The position numbers and the translations under genes were made by a program. A DNA stretch of 12,399 bases, from NCBI GenBank assembly GCA_965369325.1, contig CBDUQI010000176.1:1-12399 (forward strand), in the 5' to 3' direction. Position 1 is the first letter of the stretch. Every line of letters starts with the position of its first letter. Positions 1 to 6,848 of this stretch are shown one piece after another. Source of the DNA: CBDUQI01 sp965369325. Lineage in GTDB: Bacteria; Pseudomonadota; Gammaproteobacteria; Steroidobacterales; JBCBZW01. Below the pieces are notes generated by a model. It was not told the DNA's origin, searched no databases, and saw only the letters and a program-made list of their open reading frames with translations.

Positions 1-1
1 C

Positions 2-133
2 TACATTCATTCGGGCACGCTCCAATCGGTTATTGAGGTGACCAGCATACTGACGCAACTCGCCCGCGCCAAATTCAGTGGGCGCGCGCCACACGCAGCG
101 CCTGCCCATGCTTCTGCGGCGGGTTGTAAGTGA
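2..133 (+). CDS. 3' end of an unidentified protein-coding gene (5' truncated by window edge)
   Basis: The frame beginning at base 2 is open for 43 codons and ends at TGA 131-133. The other two forward frames stop by position 41. The visible C-terminus has a plausible amphipathic helix (TLQSVIEVTSILTQLARAKF) followed by an Ala/His-rich, probably disordered tail ending in GCK. It runs in the same direction as the thiolase, whose start lies 86 bases downstream, so the two could share a transcript. I do not recognise the family from this fragment. The call rests only on the open frame and its sensible composition, so it could still be chance. Confidence 0.45.
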   Translation, partial: YIHSGTLQSVIEVTSILTQLARAKFSGRAPHAAPAHASAAGCK

Positions 134-187
134 GTATCCGCGCCAGGTGTCACCCAGATGCTTTACTTTGCTACAGGGTTGGCCGAC

Positions 188-193
188 TATCCT
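188..193 (+). promoter_or_regulatory. possible -10 element upstream of the thiolase gene
   Basis: TATCCT at 188-193 resembles a sigma-70 -10 hexamer (four of six consensus bases). A weak -35-like CTTTGC lies 16 bases upstream at 166-171. If used, the 5' leader would be only about 20 bases, still enough to hold the SD. The match is poor at -35, so this is a tentative call. Confidence 0.2.
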
Positions 194-206
194 CAACCTC
201 AGAAAC

Positions 207-211
207 GGAGG
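207..211 (+). promoter_or_regulatory. ribosome binding site deciding the thiolase start
   Basis: GGAGG at 207-211 sits 8 bases before ATG 220. This favours ATG 220 over the in-frame ATG at 130, which would add about 30 residues unlike any thiolase N-terminus. The typical thiolase opening (hydrophobic strand, then ARTPIG) starts directly after the 220 start. Confidence 0.85.
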
Positions 212-219
212 ATTGCCCG

Positions 220-1401
220 ATGAAAGAAGCTGTTGTTGTCTCCACTGCCCGCACGCCGATTGGCAAGGCGTACCGCGGACTGTTCAACAATACCGAGGCG
301 CCGAGCATGGCGGGCCAGGCGATTGCCGCCGCTGTCGCTCGCGCGGCCGTGGAGCCGGGCGAAGTGGACGACGTCATTATGGGTTGCGCCATGCCGCAAG
401 GCACCACTGGCGGCAACATTGGTCGCATGGCCAGCTTGGCTGCGGGCTTGCCGGTTACCGTGGCAGGCATGACCATCGATCGCCAGTGTTCCTCCGGGCT
501 GATGGCCGTGGCGACGGCTGCCAAACAGATTATTCACGACGGCATGTCGGTTGCGGTCGGTGGCGGGCTGGAGCAGATCAGCCTGGTACAGAACGAGCAC
601 GCCAACCAGTACCGTAAGCACGATCCGGCGCTGCTGGCGATGCACAAGAATGTCTACATGCCAATGCTGGAGACGGCCGAAGTGGTCGGTAAGCGATACG
701 GGGTGAGCCGCGAGCAGCAGGATGCTTACGCGTTGCAATCCCAACAGCGTACGGCGGCCGCTCAGGCGGCGGGCCGCTTTGCTGATGAGATTATTGAGGT
801 CACCGCCAACATGGGGGTGATGGACAAGCAGACCAAAGAGATTTCGTTTGTCGACAAGACGCTGAGTCTGGACGAAGGCAACCGGCCGCAAACCACGCTG
901 GAGGCCTTGGCTGGATTGAAGCCGGTGATCGAAGGCGGTTTGATCACCGCCGGCAATGCAAGCCAGTTGTCTGACGGGGCGGCAGCGTGTGTGTTGATGG
1001 ACAGCAAGTTGGCCGAGCAGCGCGGGCTGAGCCCGCTCGGTATTTATCGCGGCATCGCAGTGGCGGGCTGTGAACCTGATGAGATGGGCATAGGCCCGGT
1101 GTTTGCCGTGCCGAAGCTGTTGAGCCAGCACGGGCTCAGTGTTGATGACATTGGCGTATGGGAGCTGAATGAGGCGTTCGCCGTACAGGTGCTGTACTGC
1201 CGTGATCGCCTAGGCATTCCGGATGAACGCCTGAATGTGAACGGCGGCTCTATCTCGATTGGTCATCCGTACGGCATGAGTGGTGCACGCATGGTTGGCC
1301 ACGCGCTGCTGGAAGCGCGGCGGCGCGGCGAGAAGTACGTGGTGGTGACGATGTGTGTGGGCGGCGGCATGGGTGCCGCGGGCCTGTTCGAGGTCGCCTG
1401 A
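220..1401 (+). CDS. thiolase (acetyl-CoA C-acyltransferase/acetyltransferase family)
   Basis: This 393-residue protein has the normal length of a bacterial thiolase. Thiolases catalyse CoA-dependent cleavage of 3-ketoacyl-CoA (beta-oxidation) or the reverse condensation of acetyl-CoA, as cytoplasmic multimers. The active-site features are all visible: nucleophile C90 in DRQCSSGL, the NEAF motif (N317-F320), H349 in GGSISIGHPYGMSGAR, and the second catalytic cysteine C379 in MCVGGGMGAAG. The stretch TAEVVGKRYGVSREQQDAYA is also typical. An SD (GGAGG) 8 bases upstream and the family N-terminus fix the start at ATG 220. No other beta-oxidation gene is visible in the window, so the degradative or biosynthetic direction and the chain length cannot be settled. 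The SISIGHPYGMSGARM signature differs from the common AIALGHPLGATGAR form and suggests a subfamily distinct from classical FadA or PhaA. Confidence 0.95.
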   Translation: MKEAVVVSTARTPIGKAYRGLFNNTEAPSMAGQAIAAAVARAAVEPGEVDDVIMGCAMPQGTTGGNIGRMASLAAGLPVTVAGMTIDRQCSSGLMAVATAAKQIIHDGMSVAVGGGLEQISLVQNEHANQYRKHDPALLAMHKNVYMPMLETAEVVGKRYGVSREQQDAYALQSQQRTAAAQAAGRFADEIIEVTANMGVMDKQTKEISFVDKTLSLDEGNRPQTTLEALAGLKPVIEGGLITAGNASQLSDGAAACVLMDSKLAEQRGLSPLGIYRGIAVAGCEPDEMGIGPVFAVPKLLSQHGLSVDDIGVWELNEAFAVQVLYCRDRLGIPDERLNVNGGSISIGHPYGMSGARMVGHALLEARRRGEKYVVVTMCVGGGMGAAGLFEVA

Positions 1402-1403
1402 GC

Positions 1404-1440
1404 TGGTTGGCAGGACTTGGGGCGAGTCGCCCGCCAACCA
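1404..1440 (+). terminator. hairpin after the thiolase gene, possible terminator
   Basis: An exact 8-bp inverted repeat, TGGTTGGC (1404-1411) and GCCAACCA (1433-1440), encloses an inner GC hairpin (GGGC 1420-1423 with GCCC 1429-1432). It begins two bases after the thiolase stop codon. No T tract follows, so it is not a canonical intrinsic terminator. It may act as an mRNA 3' stabiliser or need Rho. The position right after a gene end and before a likely new promoter supports a transcript-end role. Confidence 0.5.
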
Positions 1441-1484
1441 ACACGCATGATCCGCACGTGAGAGTTTACGGATAACCCGTGGGG

Positions 1485-1490
1485 TACACT
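1485..1490 (+). promoter_or_regulatory. possible -10 element for the DUF1223 gene
   Basis: TACACT at 1485-1490, preceded by GGGG, matches four of six bases of the sigma-70 -10 consensus. It lies 51 bases before ATG 1542 and downstream of the post-thiolase hairpin. No good -35 hexamer is present at the usual spacing, so the call is weak. Confidence 0.3.
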
Positions 1491-1541
1491 GAGCGTCAGC
1501 TTGGCCCGCTGGCCGGTGCCAGCGTGTAGGAGAAAATCACA

Positions 1542-2273
1542 ATGAAGAGCCCCGTCCGTTTTATCGCCGCTGCTCTGCTTGGCGCCGTGGCTGGCAACGC
1601 CATTGTTGGTCATGCCAGTGCTGGCAATGCGCCCATGCTGGAGCTGTTTACCTCGCATGGCTGCTCGTCCTGCCCGCCTGCGGATAAATTTCTGGGGCAG
1701 TACATTGAGCAGTACCCGGATGCGGTTGCGCTGGAGTTTCACGTGGACTACTGGGACGATCTGGTGCACGGTCGCCACGGGGCCTGGAAAGATCCGTTCT
1801 CCGATGCCCGCTACACTGACCGCCAGCGTGAGTACTACCAGTTGCGTATGGACGGCCGCGCGGGGGTTTACACGCCCCAGGCGATTATCGGTGGCGCGCA
1901 TGCCGAACTGGGCTCGGCCGGTAATCGCATTCGCAAACTCACCACGCGCCTGAGTTCGCCGCTGGAGGTCAGCGTCACCGAGCAAGACGGCGAATTGGTG
2001 GCCGCTATTAACGGCAAGCATGCCGCGGGTGCCACCGTGTGGCTGGCGGCGTTCCAGCGCGCCAGCGAAACCCAGATAAAGACGGGGGAGAACCACGGCA
2101 AAGCGTTGCGCAACCATCATATCGTCCGCTCCTTAATGCCTGCCGGGCAATGGCGAGGCGAGCCGGTGCAGATTCCGCTGAGGCAGGCGGTCAGCAACGA
2201 GAAAATGGGGTGTGCGGTATTCGTCCAGGCGCCCGATCTGGGCCCGGTGCTGGGGGCTGCGTACTGCCCTTAA
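1542..2273 (+). CDS. DUF1223 family secreted thioredoxin-like protein
   Basis: The 243-residue product has a Sec signal peptide (basic start MKSPVR, hydrophobic residues 7-22, likely cleavage after A27), so it should act in the periplasm. The DUF1223 signature follows: ELFTSHGCSSCPPAD with a CxxC pair at C41/C44, FHVDYWD near 66-72, WKDPFSD near 82-88, the VYTPQ strand near 109-113, and GENHGKALRNHHIVRSL near 182-198. C224 and C242 could form a structural disulfide. DUF1223 proteins have a thioredoxin-like fold around the CxxC, which suggests thiol-disulfide exchange, but no physiological substrate is firmly established. The SD TAGGAGA at 1527-1533 precedes ATG 1542. The neighbours are a thiolase and a cysteine synthase-glutaredoxin fusion; the shared redox or sulfur theme with the latter is suggestive only. 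Confidence 0.9.
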   Translation: MKSPVRFIAAALLGAVAGNAIVGHASAGNAPMLELFTSHGCSSCPPADKFLGQYIEQYPDAVALEFHVDYWDDLVHGRHGAWKDPFSDARYTDRQREYYQLRMDGRAGVYTPQAIIGGAHAELGSAGNRIRKLTTRLSSPLEVSVTEQDGELVAAINGKHAAGATVWLAAFQRASETQIKTGENHGKALRNHHIVRSLMPAGQWRGEPVQIPLRQAVSNEKMGCAVFVQAPDLGPVLGAAYCP

Positions 2274-2306
2274 CGGGCGCTTTCCTGAGGTCATAGTTTG
2301 GTCAGA

Positions 2307-2393
2307 ATTCGGTCCGGGCGACGTCAGGCTAGGGCGGTGTCGGCGTGCGAAACTGCGCGCCATTGTTTAAGCACCGACCTAACTGGACCGAAT
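2307..2393 (+). repeat. inverted repeat spanning the leader of the cysteine synthase gene
   Basis: ATTCGGTCC (2307-2315) and GGACCGAAT (2385-2393) are exact 9-bp reverse complements separated by 69 bases. The right arm ends one base before ATG 2395 and contains the only SD-like GGA (2385-2387). Pairing would therefore hide the translation start. The arms could also be a divided operator. Chance cannot be excluded for a 9-bp match. Confidence 0.35.
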
Positions 2394-2394
2394 C

Positions 2395-3909
2395 ATGAGC
2401 AACCGTTACAACAGTATCCTGGAAACCGTAGGCAACACGCCGTGCGTGCGCATCAACAACCTCACCCGCCCGGACGTTAATTTGTACGTCAAGATTGAGG
2501 CTTTTAACCCAATGGCCTCGGTGAAAGATCGTCTGGCCCTGGCCATCATCGAGAAGGCCGAGCAGGATGGCAGCCTGCGCCCCGGGCAAACTGTGATCGA
2601 GGCTACCAGTGGCAACACGGGCATTGGTTTGGCGATGGTCTGTGCGCAAAAGGGTTATCCGCTGGTGATCGTCATGGCCGAGAACTTCAGTGTCGAACGG
2701 CGGCGCATGCTGCGGTTTTTGGGTGCCCGTGTAGTACTCACTCCCGCCTCCGAGCGCGGCTCCGGCATGCTGGCAAAGGCGCGCGAACTGGCCCAGGCGC
2801 ACGGCTGGTTCCTAGCCGGGCAGTTCGAGAACGAGGCCAACGCGGATGTGCACTCACGCACCACGGCGCAGGAGATACTGGCCGACTTTGCCGAAGATGG
2901 GCTGGATTATTTTGTCACCGGTTACGGGACTGGCGGCACCCTCAAAGGGGTGGCGCGTACCCTGAAGGCGCAAAGCCCCGGCACCTGTGTTGTCGCCTGC
3001 GAACCGGACAATTCCGCCCTGCTTGCCAGCGACGTGACCCAGCCATTTGATGCCGCCAGTGGCCAGCGTATCAGCCATCCCAGCGCTCGCCCGCACCCAA
3101 TGCAGGGATGGGGCCCGGACTTTATTCCCCAATTTGCCGAGCAGGCGCGGGAGCAGGCGTGGATTGACGAGCTGCTGCCTGTGAATGGCGCGGCGGCGTT
3201 GCAGGCCAGTCGCGATCTGGCGGCGCGTGAAGGGATCTTCTGTGGTATTACCAGCGGCGCGACCATGGTGGCGGCGCTTGAGATATGTGCACGTGTACCG
3301 GCGGGCACCAACGTGTTGTGCATGTTGCCGGATACCGGCGAGCGGTATATGAGCACTATGTTGTTCGACAACGTGCAATCAGAAATGAACGCGGACGAGC
3401 GGCAGATCGCCGCCTCCACTCCCTCATGCCGGTTCGATGCACCGCCGCCTGCGCCCGTCGCCGCCCCGGCGCCGACAGCAGTGCTGAGGCCGCTGGCATC
3501 GCCCGCTGAGGACAGCGCTGCTCAGGTGGTTCAGCAGATCATTGATGATGCGGATCAGCCGGTGGTGATGTTTGCGCTGGAGTGGTGTGAGTTCTGCTGG
3601 TCGGTGCGCAAGATGTTTGCTGCTGCCGGCGTTGAGATGCGAAGCATCGATCTGGATTCTGTTGCGTATCAGAAGGACGATCTGGGCACCCGAATCCGCG
3701 CGGATCTCAAGGCGCGTACGGGTATGAGCACCATCCCCCAGGTGTTTATCGGCGGGCAGTTTATCGGCGGCTGCACCGATGTGTTTGATGCCTACAACGA
3801 TGGCACGCTGCGCCAGCTACTGGCGAGTGCGGGCCAGCCGGCAGCGTGCGAGGGCCTGGAACCCGCCGCATTCCTGCCCACCTGGCTGCATACCCGCGGC
3901 GCGGCCTAG
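2395..3909 (+). CDS. cysteine synthase with C-terminal glutaredoxin domain (fusion)
   Basis: The 504-residue protein has two enzymatic parts. Residues 1-335 are a complete fold-type II PLP cysteine synthase. The PLP lysine is K44 in NPMASVKDR; the substrate loop TSGNTG is at 71-76, the phosphate-binding GTGGT at 178-182, and the C-terminal SGAT and PDTGERY motifs near 287 and 312. It makes L-cysteine from O-acetyl-L-serine and sulfide (CysK) or thiosulfate (CysM). The HPMQGWGPDFIP loop and GERYMST look more CysK-like, while the EATSGNTG context is CysM-like, so no symbol is given. A Pro/Ala-rich linker (about 341-375) leads to a glutaredoxin domain (about 385-482). That domain has a WCEFC active site (C398/C401), TIPQVFIGG with cis-Pro P448, and GGCTD (458-462). 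Standalone cysteine synthases are about 300-325 residues, so the extra 170 are a true fusion in one uninterrupted frame. The SD is weak (GGA, 7 bases before ATG). Confidence 0.93.
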   Translation: MSNRYNSILETVGNTPCVRINNLTRPDVNLYVKIEAFNPMASVKDRLALAIIEKAEQDGSLRPGQTVIEATSGNTGIGLAMVCAQKGYPLVIVMAENFSVERRRMLRFLGARVVLTPASERGSGMLAKARELAQAHGWFLAGQFENEANADVHSRTTAQEILADFAEDGLDYFVTGYGTGGTLKGVARTLKAQSPGTCVVACEPDNSALLASDVTQPFDAASGQRISHPSARPHPMQGWGPDFIPQFAEQAREQAWIDELLPVNGAAALQASRDLAAREGIFCGITSGATMVAALEICARVPAGTNVLCMLPDTGERYMSTMLFDNVQSEMNADERQIAASTPSCRFDAPPPAPVAAPAPTAVLRPLASPAEDSAAQVVQQIIDDADQPVVMFALEWCEFCWSVRKMFAAAGVEMRSIDLDSVAYQKDDLGTRIRADLKARTGMSTIPQVFIGGQFIGGCTDVFDAYNDGTLRQLLASAGQPAACEGLEPAAFLPTWLHTRGAA

Positions 3910-3954
3910 TTCGCAACACAGCATCTCCTGAGGATGGCGGTCGGCTAAAGGACT

Positions 3955-3975
3955 TGCCGGCCGTCCCGACCGGCA
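3955..3975 (+). terminator. hairpin after the cysteine synthase-glutaredoxin gene, possible terminator
   Basis: TGCCGG (3955-3960) and CCGGCA (3970-3975) form a 6-bp GC stem with a 9-base loop, followed by GCTTTG with only three T residues. It lies 45 bases after the stop codon and upstream of an independent operon. This is weak as an intrinsic terminator but in the right place. Confidence 0.4.
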
Positions 3976-4130
3976 GCTTTGCGGCACGGTTGCTGGTGGG
4001 CAGGACCTTATGGCTGGTGCGATGATCGGGCCCGAGGCCCCTGTCCTAGATTGTCCCCGGCTGTGCTAGGGTCGGCATTTTCGGCCAGCGTGCAGCACGC
4101 CTGCTACCGCCAGGTCGAGGTGATTGACTT

Positions 4131-4134
4131 GGAG
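4131..4134 (+). promoter_or_regulatory. ribosome binding site deciding the deacylase start
   Basis: GGAG at 4131-4134 lies 5 bases before ATG 4140. The in-frame GTG at 4134 overlaps this SD and has no SD of its own. Starting at 4140 also gives a clean lipoprotein signal (MHRRLLFRLV). No convincing promoter hexamers were seen in the 230-base gap 3910-4139, although one must lie there if the upstream hairpin terminates. Confidence 0.7.
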
Positions 4135-4139
4135 TGCCT

Positions 4140-5759
4140 ATGCACCGCCGCCTGCTTTTTCGTCTTGTGTTGTGCGCGTCCGTGCTACCGGCTTGTTCTG
4201 ATGCGCTCCCGCGGTCGGACGAACCGCACGCCCATGCATCATCCGCGACAACGACGTCCGCCGAGCCCGCGCCGGTGGCGGCGCAGCGCAGCATGCTGAT
4301 TGACGATGTACTGATTGTGGACGGTACCGGCGCGCAACCAGTTGTCGGCGCAGTGCGCGTTCGCGGTGAGCGCATTGTAGCGGCCGGGGTCTTGTCGCCG
4401 CTGCCCGGTGAGGCCGTGGTGAATGGCCGGGGCAAAGTGCTGGCGCCTGGGTTTATTGATACTCACAGTCATCATGATGAGGGGCTGACCCAACAGCCGA
4501 CCGCGTTGCCCGTAGTCAGCCAGGGCGTTACCACTATCGTGCGCGGCCAGGATGGATTCTCCGAGACCGCTGACGGGCAGTTTGTGAGCGTGGCTCAGTT
4601 TAATCGCGCGTTTGAACGCAATCCTGCGGCGATTAATGTCGCCTCGTATTCGGCCCACGGCAGCCTGCGTGCGCACGTGCTCGGGGAAGATTTCAAGCGC
4701 ACGGCGACGGGCGAGGAAACTGCTCGAATGTCCGAATTGCTGCACAACGATATGCGTGCGGGCGCGCTGGGCCTGGCCAGCGGTCTGGAGTACGACCCCG
4801 GTATTTATGCAAACATACAAGAGATGGTGTCGCTGGCGCGAGTGGCTGGCGAGTATGGCGGTCGCTACATCAGCCACATTCGCAGTGAAGATCGCGGGTT
4901 CTGGCCCGCGATCGAGGAAATTATCCAAATCGGTGCCGATGCGCACATACCGGTGCAGATCTCACACCTAAAACTGGCACAGCGCAGCTTGTGGGGGCAG
5001 GGCGATCGTTTGCTTGCACGTTTGGAGCAGGCTCGCAGTAACGGCGTGCAGATAAGCGCTGATGTCTATCCTTACGAGTACTGGCTGAGCACCATCACCG
5101 TGTTGTTCCCGGCGCGTGATTTCGCCTCGCCCGACGCTGCCCGCTACATCTTGCAAGAGATTGTCCCGGCCGACGGGCTGATTTTTGTGCGCAACGATGG
5201 CGATCCCTCATTGGCAGGCAAGAGCATCGCGCAGCTCGCAACCGAGCGCGGGCAGGACCCGGTGCAGGTGCTTAACGATGTGAGCGTGGCGGCGGACGCA
5301 CACGCGCGCGCGCATCCGAGCAGTGTCGAGTACGTGGTGGGGCGCAGCATGCGCGATGAGGATGTGCAACAGCTTTTGCAATGGGCGCATAGCAACGTGT
5401 GCTCCGATGGCTCCTTGGCCAGCGAGCATCCGCGTGGCAGCGGTAGTTTCCCGCGGGTGCTGTCCCGTTACGTGCGTGAACTTGGCGGCTTTACCCTCGC
5501 GCAGGCGGTGCACAAGATGACCGGGCTTTCGGCCACGCACGTGGGTATCGGCAAGCGCGGGCTGATCCGCGCCGGGTATTACGCTGACCTCGTATTGTTC
5601 GATCCGCAACAAGTGCGGGATCTGGCCAGCATGCAGGCGCCGACCCGATTGTCCAATGGGGTGTTGTCGGTGTGGGTAAACGGCCAGCGCGTGTTCGCCA
5701 AAGGTGCGGCTACGGGCGCCATGCCTGGGCGTATCGTCTCGCGTGCCAACCATGACTAA
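4140..5759 (+). CDS. N-acyl-D-amino-acid deacylase family amidohydrolase, predicted lipoprotein
   Basis: The 539-residue product starts with a lipoprotein signal: MHRR, a hydrophobic stretch, and lipobox LPAC with C19 as the likely lipidated residue. Serine at +2 favours the outer membrane. A low-complexity Ser/Ala/Thr linker runs to about residue 50. The rest is an amidohydrolase of the D-aminoacylase type, which hydrolyses N-acyl-D-amino acids to D-amino acids. Metal-site residues visible: HxH at H109/H111 in GFIDTHSHHDE, H246 in RYISHIRSE, H276 in VQISHLK, and D423 in CSDGS. Other family blocks are NVASYSAHGSLR (166-177), GALGLASGLEYDPGIYAN (208-225), SADVYPYEYW (306-315) and GLIRAGYYADLVLFDP near the C-terminus. 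The metal-ligand Cys of characterised D-aminoacylases (GNCG) is replaced by D138 in RGQDG. The gene leads an operon with a racemase/epimerase and a DUF1611 protein, pointing to D-amino acid metabolism. The substrate is not predictable from sequence, and a D-Xaa dipeptide or related amide is possible. Confidence 0.88.
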   Translation: MHRRLLFRLVLCASVLPACSDALPRSDEPHAHASSATTTSAEPAPVAAQRSMLIDDVLIVDGTGAQPVVGAVRVRGERIVAAGVLSPLPGEAVVNGRGKVLAPGFIDTHSHHDEGLTQQPTALPVVSQGVTTIVRGQDGFSETADGQFVSVAQFNRAFERNPAAINVASYSAHGSLRAHVLGEDFKRTATGEETARMSELLHNDMRAGALGLASGLEYDPGIYANIQEMVSLARVAGEYGGRYISHIRSEDRGFWPAIEEIIQIGADAHIPVQISHLKLAQRSLWGQGDRLLARLEQARSNGVQISADVYPYEYWLSTITVLFPARDFASPDAARYILQEIVPADGLIFVRNDGDPSLAGKSIAQLATERGQDPVQVLNDVSVAADAHARAHPSSVEYVVGRSMRDEDVQQLLQWAHSNVCSDGSLASEHPRGSGSFPRVLSRYVRELGGFTLAQAVHKMTGLSATHVGIGKRGLIRAGYYADLVLFDPQQVRDLASMQAPTRLSNGVLSVWVNGQRVFAKGAATGAMPGRIVSRANHD

Positions 5760-5783
5760 GAACACGTTCGCCTGTACCGCTGC

Positions 5784-6848
5784 GTGAAGATCGCCCAGGC
5801 AAAGGTGTGGTCGCTGGATATGGCATTGAGCCGGCCGTATGCGATCGCGGGCGAGTACTGTGATCAGGTTACGAACCTGTTCTTCAAGGTCACCACCGAC
5901 ACCGGGGTAACGGGCGTAGGCGCGGCGGCGCCGGAACCTTCTGTCACCGGCGAGAGCGGTGCGATGTGCCTTGCCGCGCTACAGGTAACCGCCGAGCGGC
6001 TGGCGGGTAGAGCGCTGGACGTTGAGTACCTTAGCCAGGAGGTAGTAGCCTGCTCTGCCGGCTGCCCGGCCGCGCGTTGTGCGGTGGAGACGGCGTTGCT
6101 CGACAGTGAGTGCAAAGCGGCCGGCGTGCCACTGGTCGCCCGATTTGGTCAGCACCACAAGGCATTGCCCACCTCGGTAACTGTTGGTATCCAACCGTTG
6201 GATGAGGCGCTGGCGCAGGTGCGCGAGTATCTGGCGCGGGGATTTAGGGTACTCAAGCTCAAGACCGGTGAGGATGTGGCACACGATGTTGAGCTGACGG
6301 CGCGCGTGCGCGAGTTGGCCCCGGGCGCCAGCATTTTGGTGGATGCCAATCAGGGCTACAGTCCGTCGCAGCTTATGCGTTACACCACCGCCACCGAGTC
6401 CTTTGACGTCGCGTTGATCGAGCAGCCGCTGCCGGCCGGGCAGGAAGCGGCGATGTCCCGGCTGCCCGCATCTACGCGCAAGCGCTGTGTGGCAGATGAG
6501 AGTCTGCACAGTCCGCAGGATGCCCGTGCGCTGGCCGCCTCGCCACAGGGTTTTGGCGTGTTTAACATTAAGCTGATGAAGTGCGGTGGAGTGTTGGCTG
6601 GTCGCGAGATCGCGGCGGTCGCGCAGCGCCACGGCATCGAGTTGATGTGGGGATGTATGGACGAAAGTGCAATTAGTATCGCGGCCGCGCTGCATGGTGC
6701 GTTTGCTTGCCCGGCCACGCGGTATCTGGACCTGGACGGGAGTCTTGATCTGGCCGAGGATGCGGTGGAAGGCGGTTTTGTGCTGGCTGATGGCGTGATG
6801 CGCCTGACGGGCGAACCGGGCCTGGGCGTAAGGCAGATGCACGGATGA
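5784..6848 (+). CDS. dgcA: enolase-superfamily racemase/epimerase (N-acetyl-D-glutamate racemase DgcA-like; dipeptide epimerase family)
   Basis: This 354-residue member of the muconate-lactonizing/dipeptide-epimerase branch has a complete active site. The first catalytic lysine motif is KLK with K158/K160; metal ligands are D187 (DANQGY), E213 (EQPLP) and D238 (DES). The second catalytic lysine is K263 (NIKLMKCGG). GCMDES lies at 290-295, and the substrate-binding DxD pair D316/D318 (DLDGS) is typical of dipeptide epimerases. These enzymes abstract and return an alpha proton to invert stereochemistry. Next to a DUF1611 gene, the best-supported role is DgcA, which converts N-acetyl-D-glutamate to N-acetyl-L-glutamate; the alternative is L-Ala-D/L-Glu epimerase. 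The start is GTG 5784, 24 bases after the deacylase stop, without a clear SD, so reinitiation is likely. The KIAQAKVWSLDM N-terminus fits the family and rules out the later ATG 5820. An unusual cysteine cluster (C90, C94, C99, C110) is present. The product has no signal peptide and should be cytoplasmic. Confidence 0.88.
   Translation: MKIAQAKVWSLDMALSRPYAIAGEYCDQVTNLFFKVTTDTGVTGVGAAAPEPSVTGESGAMCLAALQVTAERLAGRALDVEYLSQEVVACSAGCPAARCAVETALLDSECKAAGVPLVARFGQHHKALPTSVTVGIQPLDEALAQVREYLARGFRVLKLKTGEDVAHDVELTARVRELAPGASILVDANQGYSPSQLMRYTTATESFDVALIEQPLPAGQEAAMSRLPASTRKRCVADESLHSPQDARALAASPQGFGVFNIKLMKCGGVLAGREIAAVAQRHGIELMWGCMDESAISIAAALHGAFACPATRYLDLDGSLDLAEDAVEGGFVLADGVMRLTGEPGLGVRQMHG

Noticed and set aside
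130..219. Upstream extension of the thiolase to ATG 130
   Set aside because: The extra 30 residues do not resemble a thiolase N-terminus, and ATG 130 has no SD, whereas ATG 220 has GGAGG at good spacing.
199..1131. 310-codon open frame on the - strand opposite the thiolase
   Set aside because: The + strand encodes a complete thiolase with all catalytic motifs. The antisense frame is Arg/His/Gln-rich with no recognisable domain, a normal by-product of GC-rich coding DNA.
1263..2120. 285-codon - strand open frame across the thiolase end and the DUF1223 gene
   Set aside because: It crosses a hairpin, an intergenic gap and two real genes, and no protein family is recognisable in it.
2266..2278. 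GCCC-TTAAC-GGGC hairpin over the DUF1223 stop codon, followed by GCTTTCC
   Set aside because: The stem is only 4 bp and the T run only 3 bases, so it is too weak to call a terminator.
3979..4299. 106-codon + strand open frame between the cysteine synthase and the deacylase
   Set aside because: It is Arg/Cys-rich without motifs and overlaps the start of the deacylase in another frame.
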